Assembly: GCF_037893015.1 (NCBI RefSeq)
Contig: NC_133661.1
Location: forward strand, 245,035,503-245,099,502
Source: Macrotis lagotis
Taxonomy: Eukaryota; Chordata; Mammalia; Peramelemorphia; Peramelidae
DNA length: 64,000 nucleotides
Reading direction: 5' to 3'
Position 1 is the first letter of the stretch; every line of letters begins with the position of its first letter. Shown here in pieces: positions 1 through 11,189 of the stretch. Position numbers and translations under genes: made by a program. A model generated the notes under the pieces. It did no database searches. It saw only the letters and a program-made list of their open reading frames with translations, and was not told where the DNA came from.

Positions 1-1342
1 AAGCCCTACTCACCATCACCTAGCACCTGGCCCTGCAGTAAGATTACAGCAGTCACAGAAGGGACTAGCTTCAGAGACAAAAGCCTTAGATTCAAATCTG
101 GTATTTGTTCCTTATGTCTCTTAGCAGTATGTTCCATCTATGTGACTTCAGACCTACCTGGACCACTTTATCTTATTATTGCCCACATTATAATCCTTAT
201 ACAGAATAGGCAATTTTAATAAACACTTGAAATGAACTGAAATGGAATTGAATTGAATCATGGATACAGATGAGAGAAAAAAACACTGAATCAGAATTCA
301 GAAATTTACATTAAAGTTTCAACTTTGATATTTTCTAGCTGAGTGACTGTAGGCTTCTGTTTTCTGAGCCATGATTTCTTAATGCATAAAAGAAAGTAAA
401 AACACTTAGTTTATATCAAACTCTGGGGAGTTGTGATGAGGAAAGTGTTTTGTATATTTCATTCACACAAAATAAACTAAAATTTAATGAAATATCTATT
501 GGTTGTTTTAATATTTTTAACCAATTAACAGATAACTATTTTAAAATAAAAACCCAAAATATAAAACACACTAAACCACATTTTGCCTGTAGTGATAAAC
601 CAACATCTAAAAGAATCAATGAAGAAACTAAAATACAATGACTTTATTATTGCAATTTTTTATTTTTAACTAGTTATCAGGTAATTTTTTAAAAAATAAA
701 CTCAAAATACCAACACAATTCTTCTTGAAGCGATAAACCATTTATAAAGTCAATCAATTCTCATGATTCTTAGCTTTTAGTCTGACAGAACTAACCCAAA
801 TTAGCTAAAATAGGAGTTTTCATCTTCCTGTCAAAAAGAACAAGGTCTATTCTCACAAAAATGGACCAAAGTTTTTCAAACAGATCATGCTAAGCAAATC
901 ATCACTTAATACATTTGGGCATGGTACTACTTTGTTTTTTATAACGGCTGAGTTCTAAAAAGGTTATTTCATGTGAAAAGTTTATGAGATAAGATTGCAA
1001 AGCTACAGATTCGTGAGAGCCCTAGAACATGAAAATCCAATCTGCTTCTACTAGCCAATCTTACTGCATTCTTAGGAAATGAGTGTTCATAAACTAAAGT
1101 AACCATGAATATATAAAGTGTGTGACTCAGTAGATAAAATACTAGACCAAAAATAAGAAAAACTTGACTGCAATCAGACCTCAGACCCAGTTGTGTGACC
1201 CTGGGCCACAATGTTGAAACTTCACTGTAATTTTCTGAATTCTAATTTGTAGTTTTTGATTTCATCTTTAACCATGATTCAGTTCAAATCCAATTTAGTT
1301 CATCTCAAGTATTTCTTAAAATTGCCTTGCCCGTTCAAGGAA
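1..1342 (+). repeat. Copy 1 of a near-identical 1.34 kb direct repeat
   Basis: This stretch matches 6439-7781 from end to end. The only differences I found are five single-base indels in homopolymer runs, near 510, 820, 868, 918 and 1170, and I found no substitution. It ends exactly at the assembly gap. I recognise no gene in it; around 1100-1230 it holds an old SINE-like stretch (actcagtagataaaatactag ... gtgtgaccctggg). The pattern of differences fits repeat sequencing of one locus better than an old duplication. Confidence 0.9.
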
Positions 1343-1343
1343 C

Positions 1344-1668
1344 NNNNNNNNNNNNNNNNNNNNNNNNNNNNNNNNNNNNNNNNNNNNNNNNNNNNNNNNN
1401 NNNNNNNNNNNNNNNNNNNNNNNNNNNNNNNNNNNNNNNNNNNNNNNNNNNNNNNNNNNNNNNNNNNNNNNNNNNNNNNNNNNNNNNNNNNNNNNNNNNN
1501 NNNNNNNNNNNNNNNNNNNNNNNNNNNNNNNNNNNNNNNNNNNNNNNNNNNNNNNNNNNNNNNNNNNNNNNNNNNNNNNNNNNNNNNNNNNNNNNNNNNN
1601 NNNNNNNNNNNNNNNNNNNNNNNNNNNNNNNNNNNNNNNNNNNNNNNNNNNNNNNNNNNNNNNNNNNN
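1344..1668. other. Assembly gap (325 N)
   Basis: A run of 325 undetermined bases. Open frames drawn across it are meaningless. The sequence directly to its left (1-1342) recurs at 6439-7781, so the gap probably separates two contigs that overlap in the genome instead of being truly adjacent. Confidence 0.99.
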
Positions 1669-2395
1669 GAGTAAAGTCAAGGGATTTATTCAAATTTACT
1701 GCAAGTACATATCTAAAGCAGAATTTGAAGTCATGTCTTCATGATTACAAATCCAGGACTCTATAAGTCAGTTTTATCTTTTTTTTATCCTTCAAAATAT
1801 AGAAATGTAAAGAAGGAAAGAAGGAAGAAACGTAAGAAGGAAAGGAGAGAAGGAGGGAAAGAGAAAAAAGAAAGGGAGGGAGGAAGATAGCAACACTCAA
1901 TTTGCTTTATTTTCTCTGTGCTGGTCTAAAAAGTTCTTGAGATATGACTAGAGATTTTCTTTCATCATCACCACTCTCAATAGTTATGACCCAGTCATTA
2001 AGGAGCATCCCTGCTTATGCGATAGTAAGAATACCCTGAAAACTATGGAAGTTCTAATGAAAAGACTTTCTGCAGTAACAGGCTAGAACAGACAGCCTAC
2101 AACCAACCTAATGAGTAAGTTCCATTCCTCAAAGGCAGTACTTTTTCTTACCAATTCAATAAAAGCTATCATGAGATCCAGAGCAAAAGAGAAAGTATTA
2201 GATAAATGATTGGTCAGGAGACTTTCATTTTAGTTCTGAAACTAATGGGATATTTATCAAGTCATTTTGCATTTTTCCTATCTGAAATAACTAGCCTCTC
2301 TCATCTCATCTATAACAATAATGTCAATGTATATGGTACTTTATTATTTGCACATCACTTTTTTTTCACAACAACCCTCTGAGATAGACAATACA
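1669..2395. other. Non-coding, with an impure GAAG/GGAA microsatellite at about 1796-1885
   Basis: AT-rich single-copy-looking sequence with a purine-rich (gaagg/gggaa) tract of about 90 bp. I see no gene. The right part (about 2330-2395) already resembles a reverse-oriented MIR. Confidence 0.6.
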
Positions 2396-2690
2396 TTTTT
2401 AATTATCCCTATTTTGATGAGTATAATAATAATTACATAGTACATTTAGGTTTGCAAAAAGCCTTGCAAACATTATCTCATTAGTTCCTTACCACAACCC
2501 TGGAAGGTAAGAGCTATTATTATCATCCTCATTTAAAAGTGAGAAAACTAGGTTCAGAGACATTAGGTCACTTAAAGAAGATGACAGAGCTAACATTGTT
2601 TTAGTTGGGTTTTGAACCAGGGCTCTAGATTACAAGTCCAAAGGTTAGATGATATCTAAGCTAACTTCTTGATCTCTAATTCCCCAAGTA
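2396..2690 (-). repeat. MIR-type SINE, reverse oriented
   Basis: Reads as the reverse of a MIR: the signature (gaggaaactgaggcncagagaggttaagtgac) appears in diverged form as gtgagaaaactaggttcagagacattaggtcactt, followed by a diverged core. It is ancient and strongly mutated. A second, shorter MIR-like end sits directly to its left. Confidence 0.6.
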
Positions 2691-3424
2691 ATATTCAGAG
2701 AGATCAAGAGAAACCTGATTCCTTGTTCTCAGAGGATGAAGCTTCTTCCAGATCTTTTGTGCCTGTGTTTTCTATGACCTATGCAATGTTTTTTCATTCT
2801 TTAAAGAGGGGAAGATAAATAGTCACTTGTTAAATAGATAGATACATTCTCACCCTTTTATTCCTCCTCCCAACAATCTCCTTCCCTGGAAAACCCCCAT
2901 CATTCATGGGTGGTTTGAGAAATGGTCCCTGAGGAAACTAGGCTCTCTTGGCTTGATAGATGTGAAAATTTCCCAGTTCTTCCATATATGTATTAGTTTT
3001 CCGTGGGAAAAACATTTATTGGTTTTAGGGCATTTATGAGTTTAAATAAAAACAAATACATCTCTATTGACTGTAGTCATTATGCTCAGTTTCCTACAAT
3101 GTAAGTGCTTCAAATAAAAATAGATTGGTTGGAGGGAATGTGCATCAGTTCCAATAATGATGCAGCCAGTTTCAGAAGCATATGAATTTCAGTTAATGTT
3201 CCCCAGGCTTACAAAAAAGGGAAGCATATTGTTTCATGGGAGTGTTCAGTCTGCATTTTCTATATAAATGCTGTGGGTAGGTGAGAATGTTTATTGGATT
3301 CATGAAATGGATCTGGCTGAGAAAGAAATGCCTACATAGAGTAGGTGGGGGAGGATTCATTGCAGAGTCTAAACAACAGGGAAGATAAGAATCTGGGGAG
3401 ACAGCATCATCCAAACACTAAGAC
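2691..3424. other. Non-coding stretch, nothing recognised
   Basis: AT-rich sequence between MIR relics. Both strands have only short open frames without recognisable protein similarity. No repeat family was identified by eye. Confidence 0.5.
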
Positions 3425-3600
3425 TGAGGGAGATTCATTGGACAAAGAACTGACTTTGGAGTCAGAGTTTACATAGAAGTTCTGGAAATTGTACATGGAC
3501 AAGTCTGTTAACATTTCTGAAACTCAGTTTACTGATCTATAAATTTGAAAGGGGGTACATTGAACCATTCTGCTTTGAAATCTATGATTCTGCAATTTTA
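3425..3600 (+). repeat. MIR-type SINE, sense
   Basis: Contains ttggagtcagag, a diverged ggacaagtctgttaac core and ctcagtttactgatctataaa, in the order expected for a MIR. Old copy. Confidence 0.55.
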
Positions 3601-3958
3601 GGGGATCCTTGACAGAGAACACCATCTGTAACCAGAAAAGAACTATTGAGTTCAAATGAAGACCAAAGATTATTATCTTAAGTTTTAAAAAAGTTGTCAT
3701 ATATTACATAATTTTTCTATTTCTAATGTTTTCTTTCCTCCTTAAGGAGGCTTTTTCTTGCAACACAATTAATTTTGATCTATGACTATCATGTAAACAA
3801 ATGTAAAGATGATATCAGATTGCCTTTTGTTGGGGGGGAGAGGGGAGGGGGGAAAGGTAAAATTCAAAGCCTTGCAAAAAAATGATTGGCAGAAACTACT
3901 ATTTTATATATATAATTGTAAAACAAATAGAATATTATATTATTAAAAAAACCTAGAA
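3600..3958 (+). mobile_element. L1 3' end (5'-truncated, old subfamily)
   Basis: Shares its order of blocks with the L1 3' end at 15.66-16.05 kb: a ctgtaaccagaaaagaactattgag block, then ttttgatctatgactatcatg, tgtaaagatgatatcagattgcctt, a G-rich stretch (3829-3855) and atgattggcagaaactac before an AT-rich tail. Only the 3' UTR remains. Confidence 0.75.
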
Positions 3959-4384
3959 TTCTATGATCTGCTAAATAATTGCAGGGCAACATCTCAGCCC
4001 GTTGAAGGGATCAGTTCTATTAAAAGGTATAATCTATGGTATGCTGGACCCAGTTCAAACCAGCTGATAAGAAACAACTGTTAAATATTCAGTCTGAGCA
4101 CCTGCATCTCAGGAAATCAACAAACACTATAAAACTGGGCTTGATTTCTTGTTTTGTTGATTTAGATTTAAGAAAGTGAAAGAAAATATTAATAATGAGG
4201 TTATTCTTAAAAGTATGTACTGAATACTCAGTGAGCCAGGTATTAAAACATTGACCAACACACTGCAAGTCTGAAAGGAACTTGACAATTTGACTGTGGA
4301 GATCAGACTTCATATAAACCTTCAATGCCTAAAAAATAAGTATAGCCTGGCATTCAAGGTCCATTGAGAAAAATCCAACAAGTT
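3959..4384. other. Non-coding stretch, nothing recognised
   Basis: AT-rich sequence between an L1 3' end and an L2 relic, with no supported gene. Confidence 0.5.
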
Positions 4385-4570
4385 TTTATCTCACAGTATT
4401 CCCAATTACATGTTCTATATTCCAATCAAACTGTGCCCTGATTGCTTCCTGACATTTTTTGTCTCCCTGTGTTTGCTCACACATTTCCCTATACATGTCA
4501 AGGTTTCCTTCTGATCCTCCAAGTTTCAGCTCAACTATTATCATCCTCCTGAAAATTTTCCCCATTCTGC
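4385..4570 (+). repeat. L2-type LINE fragment
   Basis: The order of pyrimidine-rich blocks (ccctgattgcttcctgac ... gatcctccaagtttcagctcaac ... catcctcctgaaaattttcccc) matches the conserved L2 region upstream of its 3' end, in mutated form. Confidence 0.55.
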
Positions 4571-4829
4571 TAGCTCAAAAGAGAGGACTAATTTGGTAGA
4601 ATGGGGGGAGAGGATTATTTCCAGAAATGGGTACTCAAAAATCAAAAGACTTTTTGAAATAATGTTGCCATTTTGATTATCTAATCCAGTTAATATTTGA
4701 AAACTCTGTCCAGGAAGGAAGGAAGAGATAAACCACTGTGGTCTTAGAGGACGATTCTGTCATATCATAGAGATCAATGGTGTCAAATTCAAATAGAAAT
4801 GGGAGCAACTAAACCATACATAATGAGAT

Positions 4830-5031
4830 ATTTATCCTTCATTCTCAAAGAAGATCATGAAATCAGGGAGGTGATGCCAAGATAAGCAAGAGAATTGAAA
4901 TTGAGTGGGGGGAGCTGGATAAATCACCAGTCCTACTTTCTCCTACAGAACTATCTGGGTCCAATGGGCAGATATAAATCAGGCTGACTGGAAATGACTC
5001 TAAAAGGGAGAAAAATCAGGGTTAAGTTGAC
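4830..5031 (-). repeat. Long-tailed tRNA-derived SINE, reverse oriented, tail part
   Basis: The segment gaactatctgggtccaatgg followed by gcagatataaatcaggctgactgg recurs in diverged form at about 36600-36650, and its right end (aatcagggttaagtt) runs into the reversed SINE head. This is the reverse complement of a SINE whose head is followed by a tail of about 200 bp. Confidence 0.6.
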
Positions 5032-5064
5032 TATATATACTTATTTCATCAAAATACATACTGA

Positions 5065-5222
5065 AGGGTAGTTAGGTGGTGCAGTGGATAAAGCATCAGA
5101 CCAGGAGTCAGGAGTACCTGAGTGCAAATCCTGCCTCAGACACTTGATACCTACTATGTGACTTTGGGTAAAGTCGTGTATCCCTGATTGCCTCCCATCC
5201 AGGGCCAAACCATACACAAAGA
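5065..5222 (+). repeat. tRNA-derived SINE, sense
   Basis: Head gttaggtggtgcagtggata, then gagtcaggagtacctgagtg and a diverged core, ending in gattgcctcccatccagggcc. That end belongs to the long-tailed family whose reverse copy lies just upstream (4830-5031), so two members lie tail to head here. Confidence 0.8.
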
Positions 5223-5353
5223 ATCCTTCAGACCACATATTTATATTTTATTTAATAGTCTCTGTTTTCATGCATCTTTATTTTGCTAAATATTCTCTAA
5301 TTACATTTTAAGCTGGTTTTTGGAACACACTTAAGAGTATAGTGACATTAAAT

Positions 5354-5508
5354 AAACATGAAAATCCAATCTGCTCCTACTAGCCAATCTTGCTGAACTC
5401 TGGAGGTATTGCCTTTAGGAAATGAGTGTTCATAAACTAAAGTAACCATGAATATATTAAGTGTATGACTCAGTAGATAAAATACTAGATCAAAAGTAAG
5501 AAAAACTT
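5354..5508 (+). repeat. Diverged copy of a segment also at 7463-7603 (and in copy 1)
   Basis: The stretch from aacatgaaaatccaatctg to aagaaaaactt matches 7463-7603 with scattered substitutions and an extra 20 bp or so near 5398. Unlike the 1.34 kb repeat this shows true divergence, so it is a real old local duplication or a low-copy repeat family. Confidence 0.75.
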
Positions 5509-5524
5509 TATTAAATGTTTGAAA

Positions 5525-5745
5525 CTTCTGATGTAGGTGATGTAGGAGTCAGTAAGACATGAGTTCATGTTCAGCCATCCAGATTAGCTGTGTGACCCTG
5601 GGCAAGTCACATAATTGCTTGACTACAAAGTATAGATAACAGCATCACCTACATCATAGGTTTGTGATAATTGAATATAATATTTGTAAAGAACTTAGAA
5701 CAAAGATTGGCACATTGTAGCCAGTAAATTATGGCACCACCAAGA
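5525..5745 (+). repeat. MIR-type SINE, sense
   Basis: Contains the MIR core tagctgtgtgaccctgggcaa followed by gtcacataa and, further on, ttgtgataattgaatataat and a gcacattgtagccagtaaatt end. Order and content match MIR. Confidence 0.75.
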
Positions 5746-5879
5746 ATGGAAGCACTATCACTTAAATATATTTTCAAGTGAATTAGAAACTAAGTAATCA
5801 GCATCTGAAAAAAAAGTAATGAAAACAGCTAGTACTGACATAGGAGACAAATATTGAGTTTTACGCAGTTTTAAGTGAA

Positions 5880-6075
5880 CCTGTATGGGATTTTATTGGC
5901 AAAGATACTAGAGTGGTTTACTATTTCCTTCTCCAATGGACTGAGACAAATGGAGATTTAAGGACTTACAAAGGGTGACAGAGCCAACAAGTGTCTAAGG
6001 CCAGATTTGAACTGAAATCATGTTAAATCCAGACCCAGTACTCTGTTCATGAAGCCATTTAGTTGCTTGTAGAAG
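5880..6075 (-). repeat. SINE with RTE-like tail, reverse oriented
   Basis: Starts with attggcaaagatactagagtgg then tttactatttccttctcc, and continues into gacagagccaacaagtgtctaaggccagatttgaac. This is the reverse complement of the marsupial SINE type whose 3' tail resembles RTE LINEs. Confidence 0.75.
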
Positions 6076-6438
6076 TAGGTTCTACCTTAATGTTTATCAA
6101 CATGAAAATTTCAAATCAGAGCCTGAAGGCCCATCATGAGGAAAGATGGGGGATGTTTCTTCTAACATGTTTATGCAGGTGAGAGCTAGTTAAAATGACC
6201 AAGGGCAAATAAGGTGTAGAAATTGTAGCTTCTGTGAAAATGCATGGAAGGGACTGCTTATGTTGCCTTGGTGACAGTGAAGGAAAGGAAGGGGGAAATT
6301 TACACACTGATGCTAATCGTATTTGCTAAATGATCTCTAAGGTCATTTCCAGCTCTAATGTTGCAGGATTGGACAATTCTAATTTCAACCCTGAAGCCTT
6401 CAACCCCAATCATACCAATAGCTCTATTTTTATTCCAC
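6076..6438. other. Non-coding stretch, nothing recognised
   Basis: No gene seen. Around 6325-6360 the words aaatgatctctaaggtcatttcc resemble a MIR tail. Confidence 0.45.
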
Positions 6439-7781
6439 AAGCCCTACTCACCATCACCTAGCACCTGGCCCTGCAGTAAGATTACAGCAGTCACAGAAGG
6501 GACTAGCTTCAGAGACAAAAGCCTTAGATTCAAATCTGGTATTTGTTCCTTATGTCTCTTAGCAGTATGTTCCATCTATGTGACTTCAGACCTACCTGGA
6601 CCACTTTATCTTATTATTGCCCACATTATAATCCTTATACAGAATAGGCAATTTTAATAAACACTTGAAATGAACTGAAATGGAATTGAATTGAATCATG
6701 GATACAGATGAGAGAAAAAAACACTGAATCAGAATTCAGAAATTTACATTAAAGTTTCAACTTTGATATTTTCTAGCTGAGTGACTGTAGGCTTCTGTTT
6801 TCTGAGCCATGATTTCTTAATGCATAAAAGAAAGTAAAAACACTTAGTTTATATCAAACTCTGGGGAGTTGTGATGAGGAAAGTGTTTTGTATATTTCAT
6901 TCACACAAAATAAACTAAAATTTAATGAAATATCTATTGGTTGTTTAATATTTTTAACCAATTAACAGATAACTATTTTAAAATAAAAACCCAAAATATA
7001 AAACACACTAAACCACATTTTGCCTGTAGTGATAAACCAACATCTAAAAGAATCAATGAAGAAACTAAAATACAATGACTTTATTATTGCAATTTTTTAT
7101 TTTTAACTAGTTATCAGGTAATTTTTTAAAAAATAAACTCAAAATACCAACACAATTCTTCTTGAAGCGATAAACCATTTATAAAGTCAATCAATTCTCA
7201 TGATTCTTAGCTTTTAGTCTGACAGAACTAACCCAAATTAGCTAAAATAGGAGTTTTCCATCTTCCTGTCAAAAAGAACAAGGTCTATTCTCACAAAAAT
7301 GGACCAAAGTTTTCAAACAGATCATGCTAAGCAAATCATCACTTAATACATTTGGGGCATGGTACTACTTTGTTTTTTATAACGGCTGAGTTCTAAAAAG
7401 GTTATTTCATGTGAAAAGTTTATGAGATAAGATTGCAAAGCTACAGATTCGTGAGAGCCCTAGAACATGAAAATCCAATCTGCTTCTACTAGCCAATCTT
7501 ACTGCATTCTTAGGAAATGAGTGTTCATAAACTAAAGTAACCATGAATATATAAAGTGTGTGACTCAGTAGATAAAATACTAGACCAAAAATAAGAAAAA
7601 CTTGACTGCAAATCAGACCTCAGACCCAGTTGTGTGACCCTGGGCCACAATGTTGAAACTTCACTGTAATTTTCTGAATTCTAATTTGTAGTTTTTGATT
7701 TCATCTTTAACCATGATTCAGTTCAAATCCAATTTAGTTCATCTCAAGTATTTCTTAAAATTGCCTTGCCCGTTCAAGGAA
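6439..7781 (+). repeat. Copy 2 of the near-identical 1.34 kb direct repeat
   Basis: Counterpart of positions 1-1342. Unlike copy 1 it continues smoothly past its end (7782 onward), so this is the copy with normal flanks and is probably the real locus. Confidence 0.9.
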
Positions 7782-7899
7782 TATATTGTAGGCAATATTA
7801 AGACAAGAGATCAAGCTAGTTCTCAAGTCACATAGATATAACATACTACTTAGAGACATAAAGAGGAAGGGCCAAATTTATACCTAAGGTTAATAGTTA

Positions 7900-8055
7900 A
7901 CCTCCATATGCCTCAGTTTCAGTGAATATGAAATGAGATAATAAAAGCACCTACCTACCAGGGTTGTTGTAAAGATCAAAAGAGATATTTGTAAAGTATC
8001 TAACAGAGAATCTGGTATACAATAGGTCTTAATGAATGCTTAATAACTTCCTTCT
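7900..8055 (+). repeat. MIR-type SINE, 3' part
   Basis: Contains cctcagtttcagtgaatatgaaa, agggttgttgtaaagatcaaa and ggtatacaataggtcttaatg, the usual 3' half of a MIR. Confidence 0.65.
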
Positions 8056-8640
8056 ATGTGACAAATATTGTATTAAATAATCATAATCTTAAGCTACCTA
8101 AATTCAGCTTAGAACTCATCCTAAAATACTTTCAATGTTTAACATAACTTTCACGTTATCCCTGCCAAAGTCTAGGCTCCTCCATTTTCCTATTACAGTC
8201 ATAATTTTTCAGGTCAGCTATTCAAAGGACTGGTCAATACTGATTATCATAGGAGTGAGCAAAATGAAAATATTTTGTCCAACTTTTATTATGTATTGAG
8301 ATGATGTAGGGATTTCAATGCACAATCAATACAACTGGACATTTTTCTATTCTTAACTGGGTGGATCAATTTACCATTGTTTACAGACATTATCACACCA
8401 TCATTGAGAATATTCTGAGATGCTTCTCATTGCTGTCACAGTTATACAAGGTATCCACCCCATCATTGAAGCTGGTTGAGAAAACAAGCTGGAAGTACCC
8501 TTCTCACTTCCACCACCATTCAGAGGAGAGGGTGCATCCTGTGAAATACAAAGATGAATCTGAATGCATGAGACCACTAGACTTTATCTCAGTAAGCTGA
8601 AGGTGAGTTAATTCAGGAAAAAAAAGTGAAAAAAAGAAAG
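8056..8640. other. Non-coding stretch, nothing recognised
   Basis: A 79-codon frame at 8361-8600 has no recognisable features and I do not call it a gene. No repeat family recognised. Confidence 0.45.
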
Positions 8641-8648
8641 AAAAAAGA

Positions 8649-8699
8649 CACATACACACACACACATACACACACACACACAAACACACAAACAAACAG
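8649..8699. repeat. (CA)n microsatellite
   Basis: Imperfect CA repeat with a few interruptions (ata, aac), preceded by a poly-purine stretch of about 30 bp. Confidence 0.9.
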
Positions 8700-8725
8700 A
8701 CTGAAAGATATAGAGAGACAGAAGC

Positions 8726-8955
8726 TAGATGGTACAGTGGATAGTGTACTGGGTATGTAGTCAGGAAGAGTCATCTTCCTGAGTTCACATCTCAAACATT
8801 AATTGCATGACCTTAGGCAAATCACTTAACCCTGATTGCCTCAGTTTTGTCATCTGTAAGTTGAGCTAGAAAAGTAAATGACAAAAGACAACAGTATTTT
8901 TGCCAAGAAGACTCCAAATGCTGTCACAAAGAGTCAAACAAAACAGAAAACAATA
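8726..8955 (+). repeat. SINE with RTE-like tail, sense
   Basis: Head agctagatggtacagtggata, core gcatgaccttaggcaaatc and acttaaccctgattgcctcag, then gagctagaaaagtaaatgac, tttttgccaagaag and caaagagtcaaacaaaac. This is the full order of the marsupial SINE with the 'aagaaaaccccaaatggggtcacaaagagt' type tail. Confidence 0.8.
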
Positions 8956-9309
8956 TGGTAAGGCATTTTTTTAAAACAGTTCCTATTCTTGCATCCCTCT
9001 ACCTTTGTATCTCTCTTTGCCAACTGGTAACATTCTCCCAGGACCTCCATTGGGAAGGGTACAAGCTTACTTCCCACCTGGCATTGTGTGTGAACCATCA
9101 GAAATTCACCACATATATCAGTCATTTACCACTTCACCTGGGTCCTTTCGGCCCTGTAACATCCCTCTACTTCTCATGGTCCCTCCTTCTACTAGAACAG
9201 TTTTCCTAGAGCCTCCTTTAGGGAAATGAACTGGGACCAGCCCCAGCTTCATTCTCCTCCCAGATATAACTTCACACTCTCTAGACTTTGTCACCAATGT
9301 CCCATTGCT

Positions 9310-9483
9310 GTACTTATTCTAGTATCCTCTCAAATCTCATTTGCATCTCATCCCTGCCCACTGGAATGTAACTCCCTTAAGGACAGGATTGGATTATATA
9401 TATATTTTTTATCTATTTGCTTCTATTGGTATCCCCAGAAAATATCACAGTATCTGGCACAACGTTAAGTACTTTATAAATGT
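9310..9483 (+). repeat. L2/MIR-type 3' end
   Basis: Contains actggaatgtaactcccttaa followed by ggacaggattgg, later ggtatccccagaaaatatcac and ggcacaacgttaagtac before tttataaatg, the classical L2 3' end order. Sequence back to about 9000 may belong to the same element but is too diverged to be sure. Confidence 0.75.
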
Positions 9484-10094
9484 CATACCTTGCCCTGGTA
9501 TACATTTCTACCCTGTGTTTGAAAATTATTTCAAAGGACTCAAAGGTCAAAGGAAATCTTCATTATTAAAGTCTCAAAGGACTCTTTTATTTAAAGGTGT
9601 GTATATAGGCTGTAATTAACAACATAAGCAAGCAAAAGACAATTCTATCATACATACGATAAAACAAAGCAAAAATGCTCAAAGCAATGGTTATAATTTT
9701 AATATGCTGGTTTGAATTCCACCTGTATATCCAGACATAGGAGATGCATCATCCAAACAGACAACACTACTTATTCAATCAATTTTCAAAATTTCAAGGA
9801 CATTATTTAATTGACAAAAACAGATTGATCATCAATTAGTAATGGTCTCTGAACAGATACAAAATGTACAAGGGGATTATACTTTTTATTGTCAATATAC
9901 CTTACTTAAATGGCCACCTCTGAATATATCCATATTCATAGTGTTCTTAGCAATTATGGAGACTGTTTTCCCATTTTGTGAAGACAAAATCTTTTCCAGC
10001 ACAACACTGGACAAGGTCACAGTTAAATCACTTTGAATGCAAATGCTCAAGTAGGTAGTAATTGAGAAGATTATTGTAAAAGCAGCTAAGAGGA
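9484..10094. other. Non-coding stretch, nothing recognised
   Basis: AT-rich. Overlapping short frames on both strands (64 and 68 codons) have no recognisable motif. Confidence 0.45.
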
Positions 10095-10475
10095 ACAATG
10101 AATGGAGCCCTGGAACTGAAATTCAAATTCAGTCTCAGACATTTAACTGACAAGCTCTGGGGAAGTCACTTTACCAATATCTATCTCAGTTTCCTGAGGG
10201 ACCTGTCTACCAGGGAGATTGAGAAACAAAATAGTCTTTTTATTTGTGTCCAGATCTTTATGACTGCACTTGGGACTTTCTTGGCAAAAATCCTAAATTG
10301 GGTTTTCTGATTCCTTCTCCAGGTCATTTTACATATCAGAAAACTGAGTCAAATAATTCCAAATGAATTGCTCAGAATTAGACAGCTTGTAAGTGCTTGA
10401 GACAAGATTGTAACTCAGAAAGATGACACTTCCTGACTGTTGGCCATTCTATACACTGTGCCACTTGTCTTCCAC
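10095..10475. repeat. SINE relic (+, to about 10215) followed by an RTE-tailed SINE (-)
   Basis: The first part (gagccctggaactgaaattc ... tctcagacatttaactgacaag) is a diverged sense SINE. From about 10221 the order reverses: tttatgactgcacttgggac, tttcttggcaaaaatcc, ctgattccttctccaggtc, then a diverged head near ccattctatacactgtgccac. This is a reverse RTE-tailed SINE. Confidence 0.7.
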
Positions 10476-11015
10476 AAATAATGATGACAATAATATAAAT
10501 AGAACAAAAATATTGATGCTAAATTTCATAAAAGCACTATAATCACAGTGGTTCCAAAGAAATGAAAAGTCAACCCCCCACACAGTCTTTCTAATAAAAC
10601 AGGGAGAAGAAGGAGATGTGCATGTGGAATAATTTATGTATCATCAGACTTTTTTGATACATTGGCTAGTTTCATTTAACTTCTTTTTCCTCTTAGGTTT
10701 GGAAATATAGATGAAGGAAATACAAAAGATCAATAAACTCCTTTTAAAAAAAAAATCTGACCATAAATAAGAGCTCAACACGTGAGTTTGTAACATTTGG
10801 TGGTTTTGAAAACATTTGTTACCCTTATGCCACTTTCTAAATGTCCAATCAATAAATACTAAATCAGAGTGACCTTTACTGAATAGTTAAAGGAGATGAG
10901 ACAATAGTAAAAAGAAAATCTTGTGTCCTGTTAGCTATGTATTAACTACCAATCTTTTCAAACTAATTCAATTGAAACTGTCTTTATTATTTACTTACTT
11001 CAAGAAATATGCTAG
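10476..11015. other. Non-coding stretch, nothing recognised
   Basis: AT-rich, no supported gene or repeat family. Confidence 0.45.
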
Positions 11016-11172
11016 AGGAGGCTAGGTGGCACAGTGGATAAAGCACTGACCCTGGAGTCAGGAATACCTGAGTTCAAATTTGTCCTCAGACACTAAATAA
11101 TTACCTAGCTGTGTGGTCTTGGGCAAGCCACTTAACCCCGTTGCCTTCCAAAAAATAAAAAATAAAATAAAA
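11016..11172 (+). repeat. WSINE1-type SINE, sense
   Basis: aggctaggtggcacagtgga head, gagtcaggaatacctgagttc, tagctgtgtggtcttgggc core and an A-rich tail with (aaaat) units. Near full length. Confidence 0.92.
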
Positions 11173-11189
11173 TGCAACTGAGGACGCTT

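Noticed and set aside
1256..1744. Open frames of up to 162 codons across the N run
   Set aside because: They consist almost entirely of undetermined bases and reflect the gap, not coding sequence.
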